DNA from: an uncultured Collinsella sp.
GTDB lineage: Bacteria; Actinomycetota; Coriobacteriia; Coriobacteriales; Coriobacteriaceae
Length of the DNA stretch: 58,961 nucleotides
NCBI GenBank assembly: GCA_900544755.1
Contig: UQWQ01000001.1
Location: forward strand, 1-58,961
Reading direction: 5' to 3'
Shown here: positions 35,308 to 43,796 of the stretch, piece by piece
How the letters are laid out: every line of letters begins with the position of its first letter
How positions within the stretch are numbered: position 1 is the first letter of the stretch
Position numbers and translations under genes: made by a program
Notes under the pieces: generated by a model
The model's database searches: none
What the model saw: the letters and a program-made list of their open reading frames with translations, nothing else
Told to the model about the DNA's origin: nothing

Positions 35308-35405
35308 CTAGTCTGAAATAAAATCCAGGCCTCGCTCCAAAAATAGTTCGCCCAGGTTTACTATTAGCCTAGAAAAGTAGCAGAAGGCTAACAACGGGGG
35401 ATAGC

Positions 35406-36119
35406 ATGGCGACAAAGCGTGCCTACGTCCAGGTCAACGGACTCAAGAAACACTACGGCGATGGAGATGCACGCCTGACGGTGCTCGACGGTATCGATAC
35501 GTCCATCAACCGCGGCGAGATCTGCGTCATGCTGGGGCCCTCGGGCTCGGGCAAGTCGACCTTTCTCAACCTGATCGGCGGCTTGGAGGATGCCGACGGC
35601 GGCTCCATCATGGTGGACGGCTGCGATCTCACGGCGCTCAAGCCCGCCGATCTGGGCGAGTACCGACGCCGCGAGCTGGGCTTTGTCTTCCAGTTCTACA
35701 ACCTGGTGCCCGACCTTACCATCAAGGAAAACATCGAGGTCACGGCGCACCTGTCCAAAAACCCGCTCAATGTCGACGATCTGCTGCGCTCGCTGGGCCT
35801 CTACGAGCACCGCAACAAGTTTCCGCGCCAGGTCTCAGGTGGCCAGCAGCAGCGCTGCGCCATCGGCCGTGCGCTCGTCAAAAATCCGGGCCTGCTGCTG
35901 TGCGATGAGCCCACGGGCGCGCTCGACTACAAGACATCCAAGGAAATCTTGCGGCTCATGGAGGATGTCAACCGCACCTACGGCTGCACCATCATCATTG
36001 TCACCCACAATGCCGCCATCGCGCGCATGGCAAATCGCGTGCTGCGCCTGCGCGACGGCCGCATCGTCGAGGACGAGCTCAACGAGTCACCCGTTGCGGC
36101 CGCCGATCTCGATTGGTAG
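35406..36119 (+). CDS. MacB/LolD-type ABC transporter ATP-binding protein
   Basis: A 237-residue ATPase of the lipoprotein/peptide mechanotransmission class. Walker A GPSGSGKS, Q-loop region FVFQFYNLVPDLT, signature VSGGQQQRCAIGRAL, Walker B LLLCDEPTGALD and switch-His region IIIVTHNAAIARMA are all intact. The permease gene starts 9 bp after its stop. Such pairs in Gram-positive bacteria export peptides or sense them for resistance. The pair is bracketed by related repeat blocks (35158-35307 and 38797-38902), which could mark insertion or duplication of a cassette. Confidence 0.93.
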   Translation: MATKRAYVQVNGLKKHYGDGDARLTVLDGIDTSINRGEICVMLGPSGSGKSTFLNLIGGLEDADGGSIMVDGCDLTALKPADLGEYRRRELGFVFQFYNLVPDLTIKENIEVTAHLSKNPLNVDDLLRSLGLYEHRNKFPRQVSGGQQQRCAIGRALVKNPGLLLCDEPTGALDYKTSKEILRLMEDVNRTYGCTIIIVTHNAAIARMANRVLRLRDGRIVEDELNESPVAAADLDW

Positions 36120-36127
36120 GCGACGCC

Positions 36128-38794
36128 ATGACACCTCTCGCAAAACGTCTCCCGCGCGAGCTGCGCCGCAATATCGGCAAGTACCTGGGCATCTTTTTGC
36201 TTATGTGCGGAAGCATCGCCCTTACCTCGGGCTTTTTGCTCGCGGCGCATTCCATCGGCTGCCTCATTGATGACATGCGCGAAGACTACACGATCGAGGA
36301 CGGCCGCGTGACCACCTCCTTCGAGGCTACCAAAGACCAGCTCAAGGCCGCCGAGGATGCAGCCGGCGACGTCGGCGGCGTTACGTTCTACAAGAACTTC
36401 TCTATCGACGCCATCATCAAAAAGGCGGCCGGCGACGACGGCACCAAGCGCACCCTGCGCACCTATGCGCATCGCACCAAGGTCGACATTGCGTCCTACT
36501 GCGAAGGCAGCCAGCCCAAAGCGGACGACGAGGTGGCCATCGACCGCGTCTTTGCTACCAACAACGACCTCGTCGTGGGTGATAAGGTCGAGCTCGAGGG
36601 GCGCACCTACACCATCTGCGGCATCATGACGCAGCCCGATAGCCAGGCGCTGTTCCTCAACAATTCGGATTTTACGGTGAACACCATTACCTATGGCGTC
36701 GCCGAGGTCAGCGATGCCGGTTTCGCCGCGCTTGAGGATGCCGGCGGCGCGCCCGCCTACACGTACTCCTTTACCTTTAACGACCGCGACCTCTCAACCG
36801 CCGAGCGCACCGATGCCGAGCAGGATATGGTCGAGGCACTGGTGGATGCCGATGCGCTCGTCGACGATCTTATCGATGCCGATTCCAACCAGGGCATTGG
36901 CTATGCGCGCGATGACGTGGACGGGGATTCCATGATGTGGATGACGCTGCTCAATATTATCATCGTGATCATGGCGTTCGTCTTTGTGGTCCTTACCGAC
37001 GCCACCATCGAGGAGGAGAGCGCCATCATCGGCACGCTGCTCGCCAGCGGCTATCGCCGTCGCGAGATCGTGCTGCACTACCTTGCGCTTCCCGCCATCG
37101 TGGGCGTGCTCGCGGCACTTTTGGGCACCGTGCTCGGCGTTGCGTTCTTTACCGAGCCCATGCGCGGTCTTTACTACGGCTCGTACAGTCTGCCGCTCTT
37201 CCAGGTGTACTGGAGCTGGGAAATCTTTGTGAAGTGCGCTGTGGTCCCCGCCGCCGCGCTCATCCTCATCACGCTGGTGGGTCTGCTCTGCAAAATGGGC
37301 AAGACGCCGCTGCAGTTCCTTCGTCACGAGGCGAGTGGCAAGTCGGGTACCAAGCGCGGTCTGCAGCTGCCGGAACGCATGGGCTTTGTCTCCCGCTTCC
37401 GCCTGCGCGTCTTCCTGCGCAACCTGGGCAACTTCGCCACGCTCTTCGTGGGCATCGCGTTTGGGTCGCTGCTTTTGCTCTTTGGCCTGGCGATCCTGCC
37501 CACGATGACGCACTATGCGGACAACCTCGAGACGAGCCTGGTCGCCGAGCATCAGTACACACTCAAGGCGCCGCTGGAGCTCGAGGGCACTACCGAGGAG
37601 CGCGAGCAGTGGTCGGCACTCGAGCGCTTGCAGTCGGTTGACGGCGCGCTGCTTTCTGCCGCCCAGGATGCCGATGACGAGCTTGACGGCGCGGCCGATG
37701 CGGCGCAGACGGCAGCCGATGCCGCGACCGCATCTCCGTCTGCCGAGAGCCTGACCGCAGCGCAGGATGCGCTTGCCAAGGTCCAGGACAAGAAGGATGC
37801 GCTCTACGCGCGCCTTGACGATCTTGCCGATGCCCTTGGCTGCGACCGCGACGAGGCTATCGACCTGATCGACAAGGCCTCTAAGATCGACACTGACAAC
37901 GACGATATCCACCCGGTCAATACGACCGACAACGGCGCGGGCGCAATCGCGCAGGCCGAGAAATATGCCGTTTACCAGCTGCAGTACGACCGTGGCGACG
38001 GTAATGGCGAGGAGACGATTTCTGTCTACGGCATCTCGTCCGATTCGCGCTACTGGAAGGGCCTCAACATCGGCGATGGCCGCGTCGTCTTTGGCGGCGG
38101 TCTGCTCGATAAGTTTGGCTGGAGCGAGGGCCAGAAGGTCACGCTCAGCGACAAGTACGAGGGCGAGCATTATTCCTTTGAGTACGCGGGCAAGGACTGT
38201 GCCTGGGGCTCCAAGTCGGACATGAACATCTATATGAGCATCGATGACTTTAACGAGCTGTTCGACAACGATGCCGCCTACTTTAACGGCTATGTGAGCA
38301 ACGAGAAGCTCGACCTCGACGCGCGCTACTTTGCCGGCGACACCACGCCCGACGACATGCGCGCCGTGGGTGACCAGTTCATCGGCATGATGAGCAAAAT
38401 GATCGGAATGATGATCGGGCTCGCGGTGTTTATCTTCCTGCTGTTTATGTACCTGCTGACCAAAGCGGTGATCGACCACAGCGCCCGTTCGATCAGCTAC
38501 ATGAAAGTCTTTGGCTATCGCGATAGTGAGATCTCGCATCTGTACATCCGCTCGATCACGCTGTGCGTGGCGGCGTCGCTCGTGCTGAGCCTGCCGGTCA
38601 TTATTGGCTCGCTCACGGCCATCTTCCGCTCGATGCTGCTCGCCTACAACGGCAATATCGAGATCTACGTGCCCGCTTGGTCCATGGCTGCATGCGTCGG
38701 CATTGGCTTTGCGACCTACCTGGTCGTGGCGCTGCTACACACGCGCTCTATCAAGCGCGTCAGCCTGGCCGAAGCCCTCAAGGTGCAGGAGTAG
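36128..38794 (+). CDS. FtsX-like ABC transporter permease
   Basis: An 888-residue permease. It has an N-terminal span (YLGIFLLMCGSIALTSGFLL), a first external domain (about residues 40-270), three spans with an FtsX domain (LLNIIIVIMAFVFVVLTDAT; AIVGVLAALLGTVLGVAFFT; ALILITLVGLLC), a fourth span (FATLFVGIAFGSLLLLFGLA), a second external domain with a predicted coiled coil (AAQTAADAATASPSAESLTA; LAKVQDKKDALYARLDDLAD) and a final three-span FtsX domain. The long helical insertion is typical of permeases that contact extracellular peptide. ATG 36128 is preferred to an upstream alternative start. It partners the ATPase upstream. Confidence 0.92.
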   Translation: MTPLAKRLPRELRRNIGKYLGIFLLMCGSIALTSGFLLAAHSIGCLIDDMREDYTIEDGRVTTSFEATKDQLKAAEDAAGDVGGVTFYKNFSIDAIIKKAAGDDGTKRTLRTYAHRTKVDIASYCEGSQPKADDEVAIDRVFATNNDLVVGDKVELEGRTYTICGIMTQPDSQALFLNNSDFTVNTITYGVAEVSDAGFAALEDAGGAPAYTYSFTFNDRDLSTAERTDAEQDMVEALVDADALVDDLIDADSNQGIGYARDDVDGDSMMWMTLLNIIIVIMAFVFVVLTDATIEEESAIIGTLLASGYRRREIVLHYLALPAIVGVLAALLGTVLGVAFFTEPMRGLYYGSYSLPLFQVYWSWEIFVKCAVVPAAALILITLVGLLCKMGKTPLQFLRHEASGKSGTKRGLQLPERMGFVSRFRLRVFLRNLGNFATLFVGIAFGSLLLLFGLAILPTMTHYADNLETSLVAEHQYTLKAPLELEGTTEEREQWSALERLQSVDGALLSAAQDADDELDGAADAAQTAADAATASPSAESLTAAQDALAKVQDKKDALYARLDDLADALGCDRDEAIDLIDKASKIDTDNDDIHPVNTTDNGAGAIAQAEKYAVYQLQYDRGDGNGEETISVYGISSDSRYWKGLNIGDGRVVFGGGLLDKFGWSEGQKVTLSDKYEGEHYSFEYAGKDCAWGSKSDMNIYMSIDDFNELFDNDAAYFNGYVSNEKLDLDARYFAGDTTPDDMRAVGDQFIGMMSKMIGMMIGLAVFIFLLFMYLLTKAVIDHSARSISYMKVFGYRDSEISHLYIRSITLCVAASLVLSLPVIIGSLTAIFRSMLLAYNGNIEIYVPAWSMAACVGIGFATYLVVALLHTRSIKRVSLAEALKVQE

Positions 38795-38796
38795 TC

Positions 38797-38902
38797 ATTG
38801 GGGACGTTCTTAAACGACTAGTCGTTGGGGACAGTCTTTGCCGGATCGCCGGCTCGCCGGCCGGGCGGCAAGCACTCATTTAAGTCTGTCCCCAATGAGT
38901 GC
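38797..38902. repeat. Second CATTGGGGAC repeat block
   Basis: Nearly the same sequence as the first 80 bp of the 35158 block (CATTGGGGACGTTCTTAAA, GTTGGGGACAGTCTTTGCC, GCCGGCTCGCCGGCCG) and ending TTAAGTCTGTCCCCAATGA, but lacking the internal stretch that gives the 35252 hairpin its left arm. It starts two bases after the permease stop. Confidence 0.8.
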
Positions 38903-38922
38903 CTAACGACTCGGCGTTGCGC

Positions 38923-38953
38923 TTGACTTCGACCCTACTTCAACGGGTACCAT
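38923..38953 (+). promoter_or_regulatory. Promoter with 19-bp spacer and internal dyad, MerR-type candidate
   Basis: TTGACT (38923-38928) and TACCAT (38948-38953) are separated by 19 bp, longer than the usual 17, and the spacer holds the dyad ACCC-N9-GGGT. This geometry is typical of promoters activated by MerR-family regulators. No MerR-like gene is in the window. Confidence 0.35.
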
Positions 38954-38995
38954 CCTCTATGTCTGTAACACCATATAGACCGAGGGGATATAACT

Positions 38996-40201
38996 ATGAC
39001 CGCAACTGCACCCACAGCACCCGCTAAGGTGTACTTTACCAACCTGCGCACGCATGCTCGCGAGAGCCAGCTCGACAAACTCAAGCGCCTCATTCGCCGC
39101 GCCGGCATTGAGCAGATCGACTTCGAGAACAAGTTTGTCGCCATCAAGATTCACTTTGGCGAGCTGGGCAACCTGAGCTTTTTGCGCCCCAACTACGCCC
39201 GCGCCGTCGCAGACGTCGTGAAGGAGCTGGGCGGCAAGCCCTTCCTCACCGACTGCAACACGCTCTATGTGGGCAGCCGCAAAAACGCGCTCGAGCACAT
39301 CGATACCGCCTACCAGAACGGCTTTACCCCGTATGCCACGGGCTGCCAGATCATCATCGCCGACGGCCTCAAGGGTACCGACGAGGCGCTCGTCCCGGTC
39401 GAGGGCGGTGAGTACGTGCGCGAGGCAAAGATCGGTCAGGCGCTCATGGACGCCGACATCGTGATTAGCCTCACCCACTTTAAGGGCCATGAGCAGGCCG
39501 GCTTTGGCGGCGCCATGAAGAACCTGGGCATGGGCGGCGGCAGTCGTGCTGGCAAGATGGAACAACATGCCGCCGGCAAGCCGAGCGTCGATACCACCAA
39601 CTGCGTAGGTTGCCGTGCCTGCGAAAAGATCTGTGCGCACAACGCCATCACGTTTGACGACACGCGCGAGCGCGAGCTTGCCAACGGCAGCACCCGCACG
39701 GTTCGCGTGGCTGCCATCGACCACGATCGCTGCGTGGGCTGCGGACGCTGCATTGCGGCGTGCAACCAGGACTGCATCAAGCCCGACTATGATGCCGCGG
39801 CCGACGTACTCAACTACAAGATCGCCGAGTACACCAAGGCCATCGTCGACGGCCGCCCGAGCTTCCACATCTCGCTCGCCATGGACATCAGCCCCAACTG
39901 CGACTGCCATCCCGAGAATGACACGCCCATCGTCAACGACATCGGCATGTTCGCGAGCTTCGACCCGGTCGCCATCGACCAGGCCTGCGCCGACGCCGTC
40001 CTGGCGTCCGAGCCGCTGCCTAACACCGAGCTTACCGACAGTGCGGCCAAGATGGAGCATAATCACGAGCGTCTGGAGGGCGAGCAGGCCAAGGATCCCT
40101 TCTGCATCACGCATCCCGACACCGACTGGCGCGCGTGCATCGCGCATGCCGAAAAGATCGGCCTGGGCACGAGCAAGTATGAGCTCATCGAGGTCAAGTA
40201 G
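38996..40201 (+). CDS. DUF362 protein with ferredoxin domain
   Basis: A 401-residue protein. The first ~180 residues are a DUF362 domain (KVYFTNLRTHARESQLDKL; VAIKIHFGELGNLSFLRPNY; ISLTHFKGHEQAGFGGAMKN). Two [4Fe-4S] motifs are inserted at about 200-260 (CVGCRACEKICA; CVGCGRCIAACN), after which the DUF362 fold resumes (DISPNCDCHPENDTPIVNDI and DPVAIDQACADA). The family is redox-related but its reaction is not established. It stands alone between a possible MerR-type promoter and a bidirectional hairpin. The start has GAGGGGAT upstream. Confidence 0.88.
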   Translation: MTATAPTAPAKVYFTNLRTHARESQLDKLKRLIRRAGIEQIDFENKFVAIKIHFGELGNLSFLRPNYARAVADVVKELGGKPFLTDCNTLYVGSRKNALEHIDTAYQNGFTPYATGCQIIIADGLKGTDEALVPVEGGEYVREAKIGQALMDADIVISLTHFKGHEQAGFGGAMKNLGMGGGSRAGKMEQHAAGKPSVDTTNCVGCRACEKICAHNAITFDDTRERELANGSTRTVRVAAIDHDRCVGCGRCIAACNQDCIKPDYDAAADVLNYKIAEYTKAIVDGRPSFHISLAMDISPNCDCHPENDTPIVNDIGMFASFDPVAIDQACADAVLASEPLPNTELTDSAAKMEHNHERLEGEQAKDPFCITHPDTDWRACIAHAEKIGLGTSKYELIEVK

Positions 40202-40248
40202 CACCTGTCTATTGGACATATCAAGCGCTTTTGTAGCGCAACGTTAGC

Positions 40249-40287
40249 AAAAGCCGCCCGTGAGCACAGCGCTTGCGGGCGGCTTTC
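40249..40287. terminator. Bidirectional terminator-like hairpin
   Basis: AAGCCGCCCG (40251-40260) pairs perfectly with CGGGCGGCTT (40276-40285) around a 15-base loop, with an A-run before and T after. It lies between the convergent DUF362 and hydrolase genes. Confidence 0.7.
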
Positions 40288-40411
40288 CGGAAGTATGCGG
40301 CAAATTTCGAGACCGCCGAGCACACGACATTTTTTGGCAACAAAACCCCTGATAAATTGTTGGTAAAACTGCGGTCTGGTCGGCAGTTCCAGATTTTGCC
40401 GCATACTTCCG
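40288..40411. repeat. 124-bp palindrome-bounded element
   Basis: CGGAAGTATGCGGCAAA (40288-40304) is perfectly inverted at 40395-40411. The flanking AAAATAGGGGG word just outside also occurs inside element 1 of the 29139 array, suggesting a related family. No coding capacity. Confidence 0.6.
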
Positions 40412-40452
40412 AAAATAGGGGGTTAGATAAATCTCCAGACGCCGCTTTTTCC

Positions 40453-41418
40453 CTAAAAATTCCTATCGAGGAAGTCGTCGACCGTATTCCAGTAGAGCTC
40501 GGGGTCAACTTGCGCGCTCTTGGCGTGGGTGGCGCCATGGATGGTGAGCTTTTGCTTGACCTTGCTGGCGCACGCGTCGTAGTTTTGGTCGAGCATGCTG
40601 TACGGCACAAAGGTGTCCTGGTCGCCGTGGATAAACAGCATGGGAACCGTCGCGTGTTTGAGTTGCTCCACACTGCTTGCCTTATGGAAGTCGTAGCCCG
40701 CGCGCACGTTGCACACCAAGTTTGCTACATCGAGCAAGGGAAAGCTGGGCAGCCCGAACACGTCCTTGAGCTGCAGAGAAAACTCGTCCCAAACACTCGT
40801 ATAACCGCAGTCCTCGATGATGCATTTCACGTTGGACGGCAAAGATTCCCCCGCGACGTTCATGGCGGTTGCCGCACCCATCGACTCGCCAAAGACCAGG
40901 ATGCGCGCCTTGGGATCGGCCGCAACGATCCGCCCGATCCACGCGACGACATCGAGTCGCTCGGGCCAGCCCATGCCGATGTAGTCACCGCCGGAACGCT
41001 CGTGGGCGCGGGCGGCAGGTGCGAGCACGTTCATGCCGCGGTCGTGGAATCGCTTGACGTATCGGGCCATACCGATGGGCTCATCGGTGTATCCGTGTAG
41101 GCAGATAGCGTAATTGTGCGTGCTCTCTGGGGCGACAAAATACCAAGCGGCGAGCTCGGTTCCGTCATCTGCGGTGAGGCTGCTGCTCTCGCGGTTCTCT
41201 TTAAACCATGCCCGCGCCTCGGTTCCCTCGGCATCCATCTGTTCACCCTTTTCGGCGTCCTTGCCGTCCTGCATCATCTTCATGGTGTAGGGGGCGCGAG
41301 GGTTCAGGGCAAAGTCGAACAAGAAGTTGCCGGCAAACCCCAGCAGCGCTACAACGAGCACCAGCGCAACGATGCCGGCTATCTTGAGCTTTCGATGGGA
41401 GCGTGCGTTTTGAGACAT
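40453..41418 (-). CDS. Membrane-anchored alpha/beta hydrolase
   Basis: A 321-residue serine hydrolase with one N-terminal span (IAGIVALVLVVALLGFAGNF). The catalytic domain outside the membrane shows the oxyanion region ICLHGYTDEP, the nucleophile elbow FGESMGAA, the acid region FIHGDQDTFVPY and the His in GATHAKSA. The spacing matches BAAT/dienelactone-type alpha/beta hydrolases such as YqiG/Bem46-like proteins. The substrate is unknown. It is convergent with DUF362 and divergent from the hemolysin III gene. The ATG 41418 is the only start before the signal anchor. Confidence 0.88.
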   Translation of the reverse strand: MSQNARSHRKLKIAGIVALVLVVALLGFAGNFLFDFALNPRAPYTMKMMQDGKDAEKGEQMDAEGTEARAWFKENRESSSLTADDGTELAAWYFVAPESTHNYAICLHGYTDEPIGMARYVKRFHDRGMNVLAPAARAHERSGGDYIGMGWPERLDVVAWIGRIVAADPKARILVFGESMGAATAMNVAGESLPSNVKCIIEDCGYTSVWDEFSLQLKDVFGLPSFPLLDVANLVCNVRAGYDFHKASSVEQLKHATVPMLFIHGDQDTFVPYSMLDQNYDACASKVKQKLTIHGATHAKSAQVDPELYWNTVDDFLDRNF

Positions 41419-41604
41419 AAGAAGCTTTCCTATAAGATGTTAATACATCAACATTTAATGCAAGCGCATTATGGACGTTCGCCGTTGATGCGTCAACAGG
41501 CAAAGAATGGGTAAACAAAGGGTCACGTATGGTGCAAAGTTCGCACGTACCCAGACGCTTTGATATAGTGTTGAGAACTCTTTACATTGGAGGATGTAAC
41601 CGGC

Positions 41605-42288
41605 ATGTCCGATTCGAGCGACAGTTCCAAGCCGCGACCCAAGATCGCGGCCGTTCCGCACTACACGGTGGGCGAGGAGATCATGAACTCCGTCACCCAT
41701 GGTGTCGGCTGCTTGCTGGGTATCGCGGGTTTGGTGCTCCTGATCGTATTCGCTGCACTGCGCGGCGGTGGCCCGGCCCACATGGCCGCGGCAATTGTCT
41801 ATGGCGTCAGCATCATCCTCGAGTACCTAGCCTCCACGCTCTACCATGCGATTCAACCCGCGCGCGCCAAGCGCGTGTTCCGCATCATCGACCACAGCTG
41901 CATCTACCTGCTCATAGCCGGCAGCTATACGCCGTTTTGCCTCATCACGCTCGCAAACGACGGCGGCCCTGCGCTGTTCTTTGCCGTATGGGCCATCGCC
42001 ATTATCGGCATCGCCCTCGAGTGCTTTATGCGCGAGCGTCAACCGCACTGGGTAAGCGGCCTAGTCTACCTGCTGATGGGCTGGCTCGTCGTCTTTAAGC
42101 TGCCCGAGCTCGTGTCGCTGCTCAACCCCGTGGCGCTTGCCCTGCTCGCTGTCGGCGGCGTGTGCTACACCGTGGGCGTGCCGTTCTACATCGCCAAAAA
42201 CGTGCGCTATCTGCACAGTGTTTTCCACTTGTGGGTGCTCGCCGGCAGCATCTTCCAGTTCATGGCGGTGATTCTCTTCGTAATCTAG
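41605..42288 (+). CDS. Hemolysin III / TrhA family membrane protein
   Basis: A 227-residue seven-span protein of the PAQR-like hemolysin III family. Family residues are visible: GEEIMNSVTHGVGCLLG at the first span, STLYHAI and IDHSCIYLLIAGSYTPF in the middle, and HSVFHLWVLAGSIFQF in the last; the conserved His and Asp residues are possible metal ligands. Roles proposed for the family include membrane homeostasis; cytolysis is not established in most bacteria. ATG 41605 is chosen because GGAGG is upstream; a TTG at 41587 lies in that site. A TATAGT -10-like box is present about 40 bp upstream. Confidence 0.9.
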   Translation: MSDSSDSSKPRPKIAAVPHYTVGEEIMNSVTHGVGCLLGIAGLVLLIVFAALRGGGPAHMAAAIVYGVSIILEYLASTLYHAIQPARAKRVFRIIDHSCIYLLIAGSYTPFCLITLANDGGPALFFAVWAIAIIGIALECFMRERQPHWVSGLVYLLMGWLVVFKLPELVSLLNPVALALLAVGGVCYTVGVPFYIAKNVRYLHSVFHLWVLAGSIFQFMAVILFVI

Positions 42289-42398
42289 CGACCACGCCTG
42301 CTCGCCCGCGTCCCCGTTTGGGCGACAGTGCAATTGCCGTATCCGCCACCAACGTTTTACCCTGACGTCCCGAATCTTGGAGGTTCGAGAAACTCCCG

Positions 42399-43772
42399 AT
42401 GGACATAACCATCTCCCTTATCACTACCCTCGTTTTGACCCTCATCAACGGCTACTTCTCTATGTCCGAGATGGCGCTCACCACGGCAAAGCGCGCTGTG
42501 CTGGAGCACGAGGCCGAGGAAGGCGACAAACGCGCCGAGCGCGCCATTAAGCTGGCCGCCGATTCCGACCAGCTGCTCGCCACCATCCAGGTCGCCATCA
42601 CGCTCGTGGGCTTTGCCTCGTCCGCCGTCGCCTCGACGAGCCTGTCCGACCCGCTTGCCACGTGGCTCATGAGCTTTGGCATCGCGCCGCTTTCCGCCAT
42701 CGCGCGCGGCCTGGCGCCGGTCATCATCACTGTCGCCGTCGCCTTCGTGTCCATCGTGATTGGCGAGCTCGTGCCCAAGCGCATCGGCCTCGCTAACGCC
42801 GAGGGCGTATCCAAGCAGGTCGTGGGACCGCTCTCCGTGTTCCAAAAGATCGCCCGCCCGCTCGTGTGGCTGACCGGTGCTTGCTCCGACGGCCTGGCTC
42901 GCATCCTGCGCATCAAGAGCGCCGATGACCGCCAGAACGTCTCGGAGGAAGAGATCAAGTACATGGTCTCGGAGCAGGACGACCTGCTCGACGAGGAAAA
43001 GCGCATGATTCACGAGATCTTTGACCTGGGCGACACCGTGGCTCGCGAGGTCATGGTGCCGCGCGTGGACACCACCATGTGCGAGGACGACGAGACGGTC
43101 GCCGACGTGTTGTCCACCATGCGCCAGACCGGCTTTAGTCGCATCCCCGTCTATCATGAGGATCCCGACAACGTCGCGGGCATCGCGCACATTAAGGACC
43201 TGATTCAGCCCGCGCTCGACGGCAAGGGCGACCAGCCCATCGCCGGCTTTTTGCGCGATGCCGCCTTTGTGCCCGATACCAAGGACATCCTGCCGCTGCT
43301 GTCCGAGATGCAGACCTCGCACGACCAGATCGTGGTCGTCGTGGACGAGTACGGCGGCACGGCCGGCATCATCACCATCGAGGACATCGTCGAGGAGATC
43401 GTCGGCGAGATCGAGGACGAGTTCGACCCCGACAACAAGTACCTCACGCGCCTCTCGCGCCGTGAGTGGCTCGTTGATGGGCGTTTTTCGTGCGATGACG
43501 CGATTGAGCTTGGTTGGCCGCTCGAGGAAAGCGATGATTATGAGACCATCGCCGGCTGGATTTTGGAGCTTTGCGACTCGGTGCCCGACATCGGAGAGGT
43601 GTTTGAGGTCGCGGGGTACAAGTTCAAGGTACAGTCGATGCGTGGCCAGCGCATCTCGCTCATTCGCGTGATCGCTCCGGCCGAAACCGATAAGAAGGAT
43701 TCCGAGTCCTCGGCAGAGAAGCCGGCGGCGTCGGGTGCGGGCTCTGCGGATCCGCACGATGGCGACGAGTAG
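42399..43772 (+). CDS. CNNM/CorC-type transporter (DUF21-CBS-CorC_HlyC)
   Basis: A 457-residue membrane protein with the complete family order: DUF21 membrane domain (TTLVLTLINGYFSMSEMALT; three more spans to about 140), an acidic loop (DEEKRMIHEIFDLGDTVARE), two CBS domains (about 215-335; VDTTMCEDDETVADVLSTMR; QIVVVVDEYGGTAGIITIED) and the C-terminal CorC_HlyC domain (about 350-430). The family is implicated in magnesium/cobalt efflux and is often called hemolysin-like. The next gene starts 25 bp downstream and probably shares the transcript. It fits with the other divalent-metal genes at 47.7-50.8 kb. Confidence 0.93.
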   Translation: MDITISLITTLVLTLINGYFSMSEMALTTAKRAVLEHEAEEGDKRAERAIKLAADSDQLLATIQVAITLVGFASSAVASTSLSDPLATWLMSFGIAPLSAIARGLAPVIITVAVAFVSIVIGELVPKRIGLANAEGVSKQVVGPLSVFQKIARPLVWLTGACSDGLARILRIKSADDRQNVSEEEIKYMVSEQDDLLDEEKRMIHEIFDLGDTVAREVMVPRVDTTMCEDDETVADVLSTMRQTGFSRIPVYHEDPDNVAGIAHIKDLIQPALDGKGDQPIAGFLRDAAFVPDTKDILPLLSEMQTSHDQIVVVVDEYGGTAGIITIEDIVEEIVGEIEDEFDPDNKYLTRLSRREWLVDGRFSCDDAIELGWPLEESDDYETIAGWILELCDSVPDIGEVFEVAGYKFKVQSMRGQRISLIRVIAPAETDKKDSESSAEKPAASGAGSADPHDGDE

Positions 43773-43796
43773 GGCAAGGACGAGTAGGGGAGAGTT

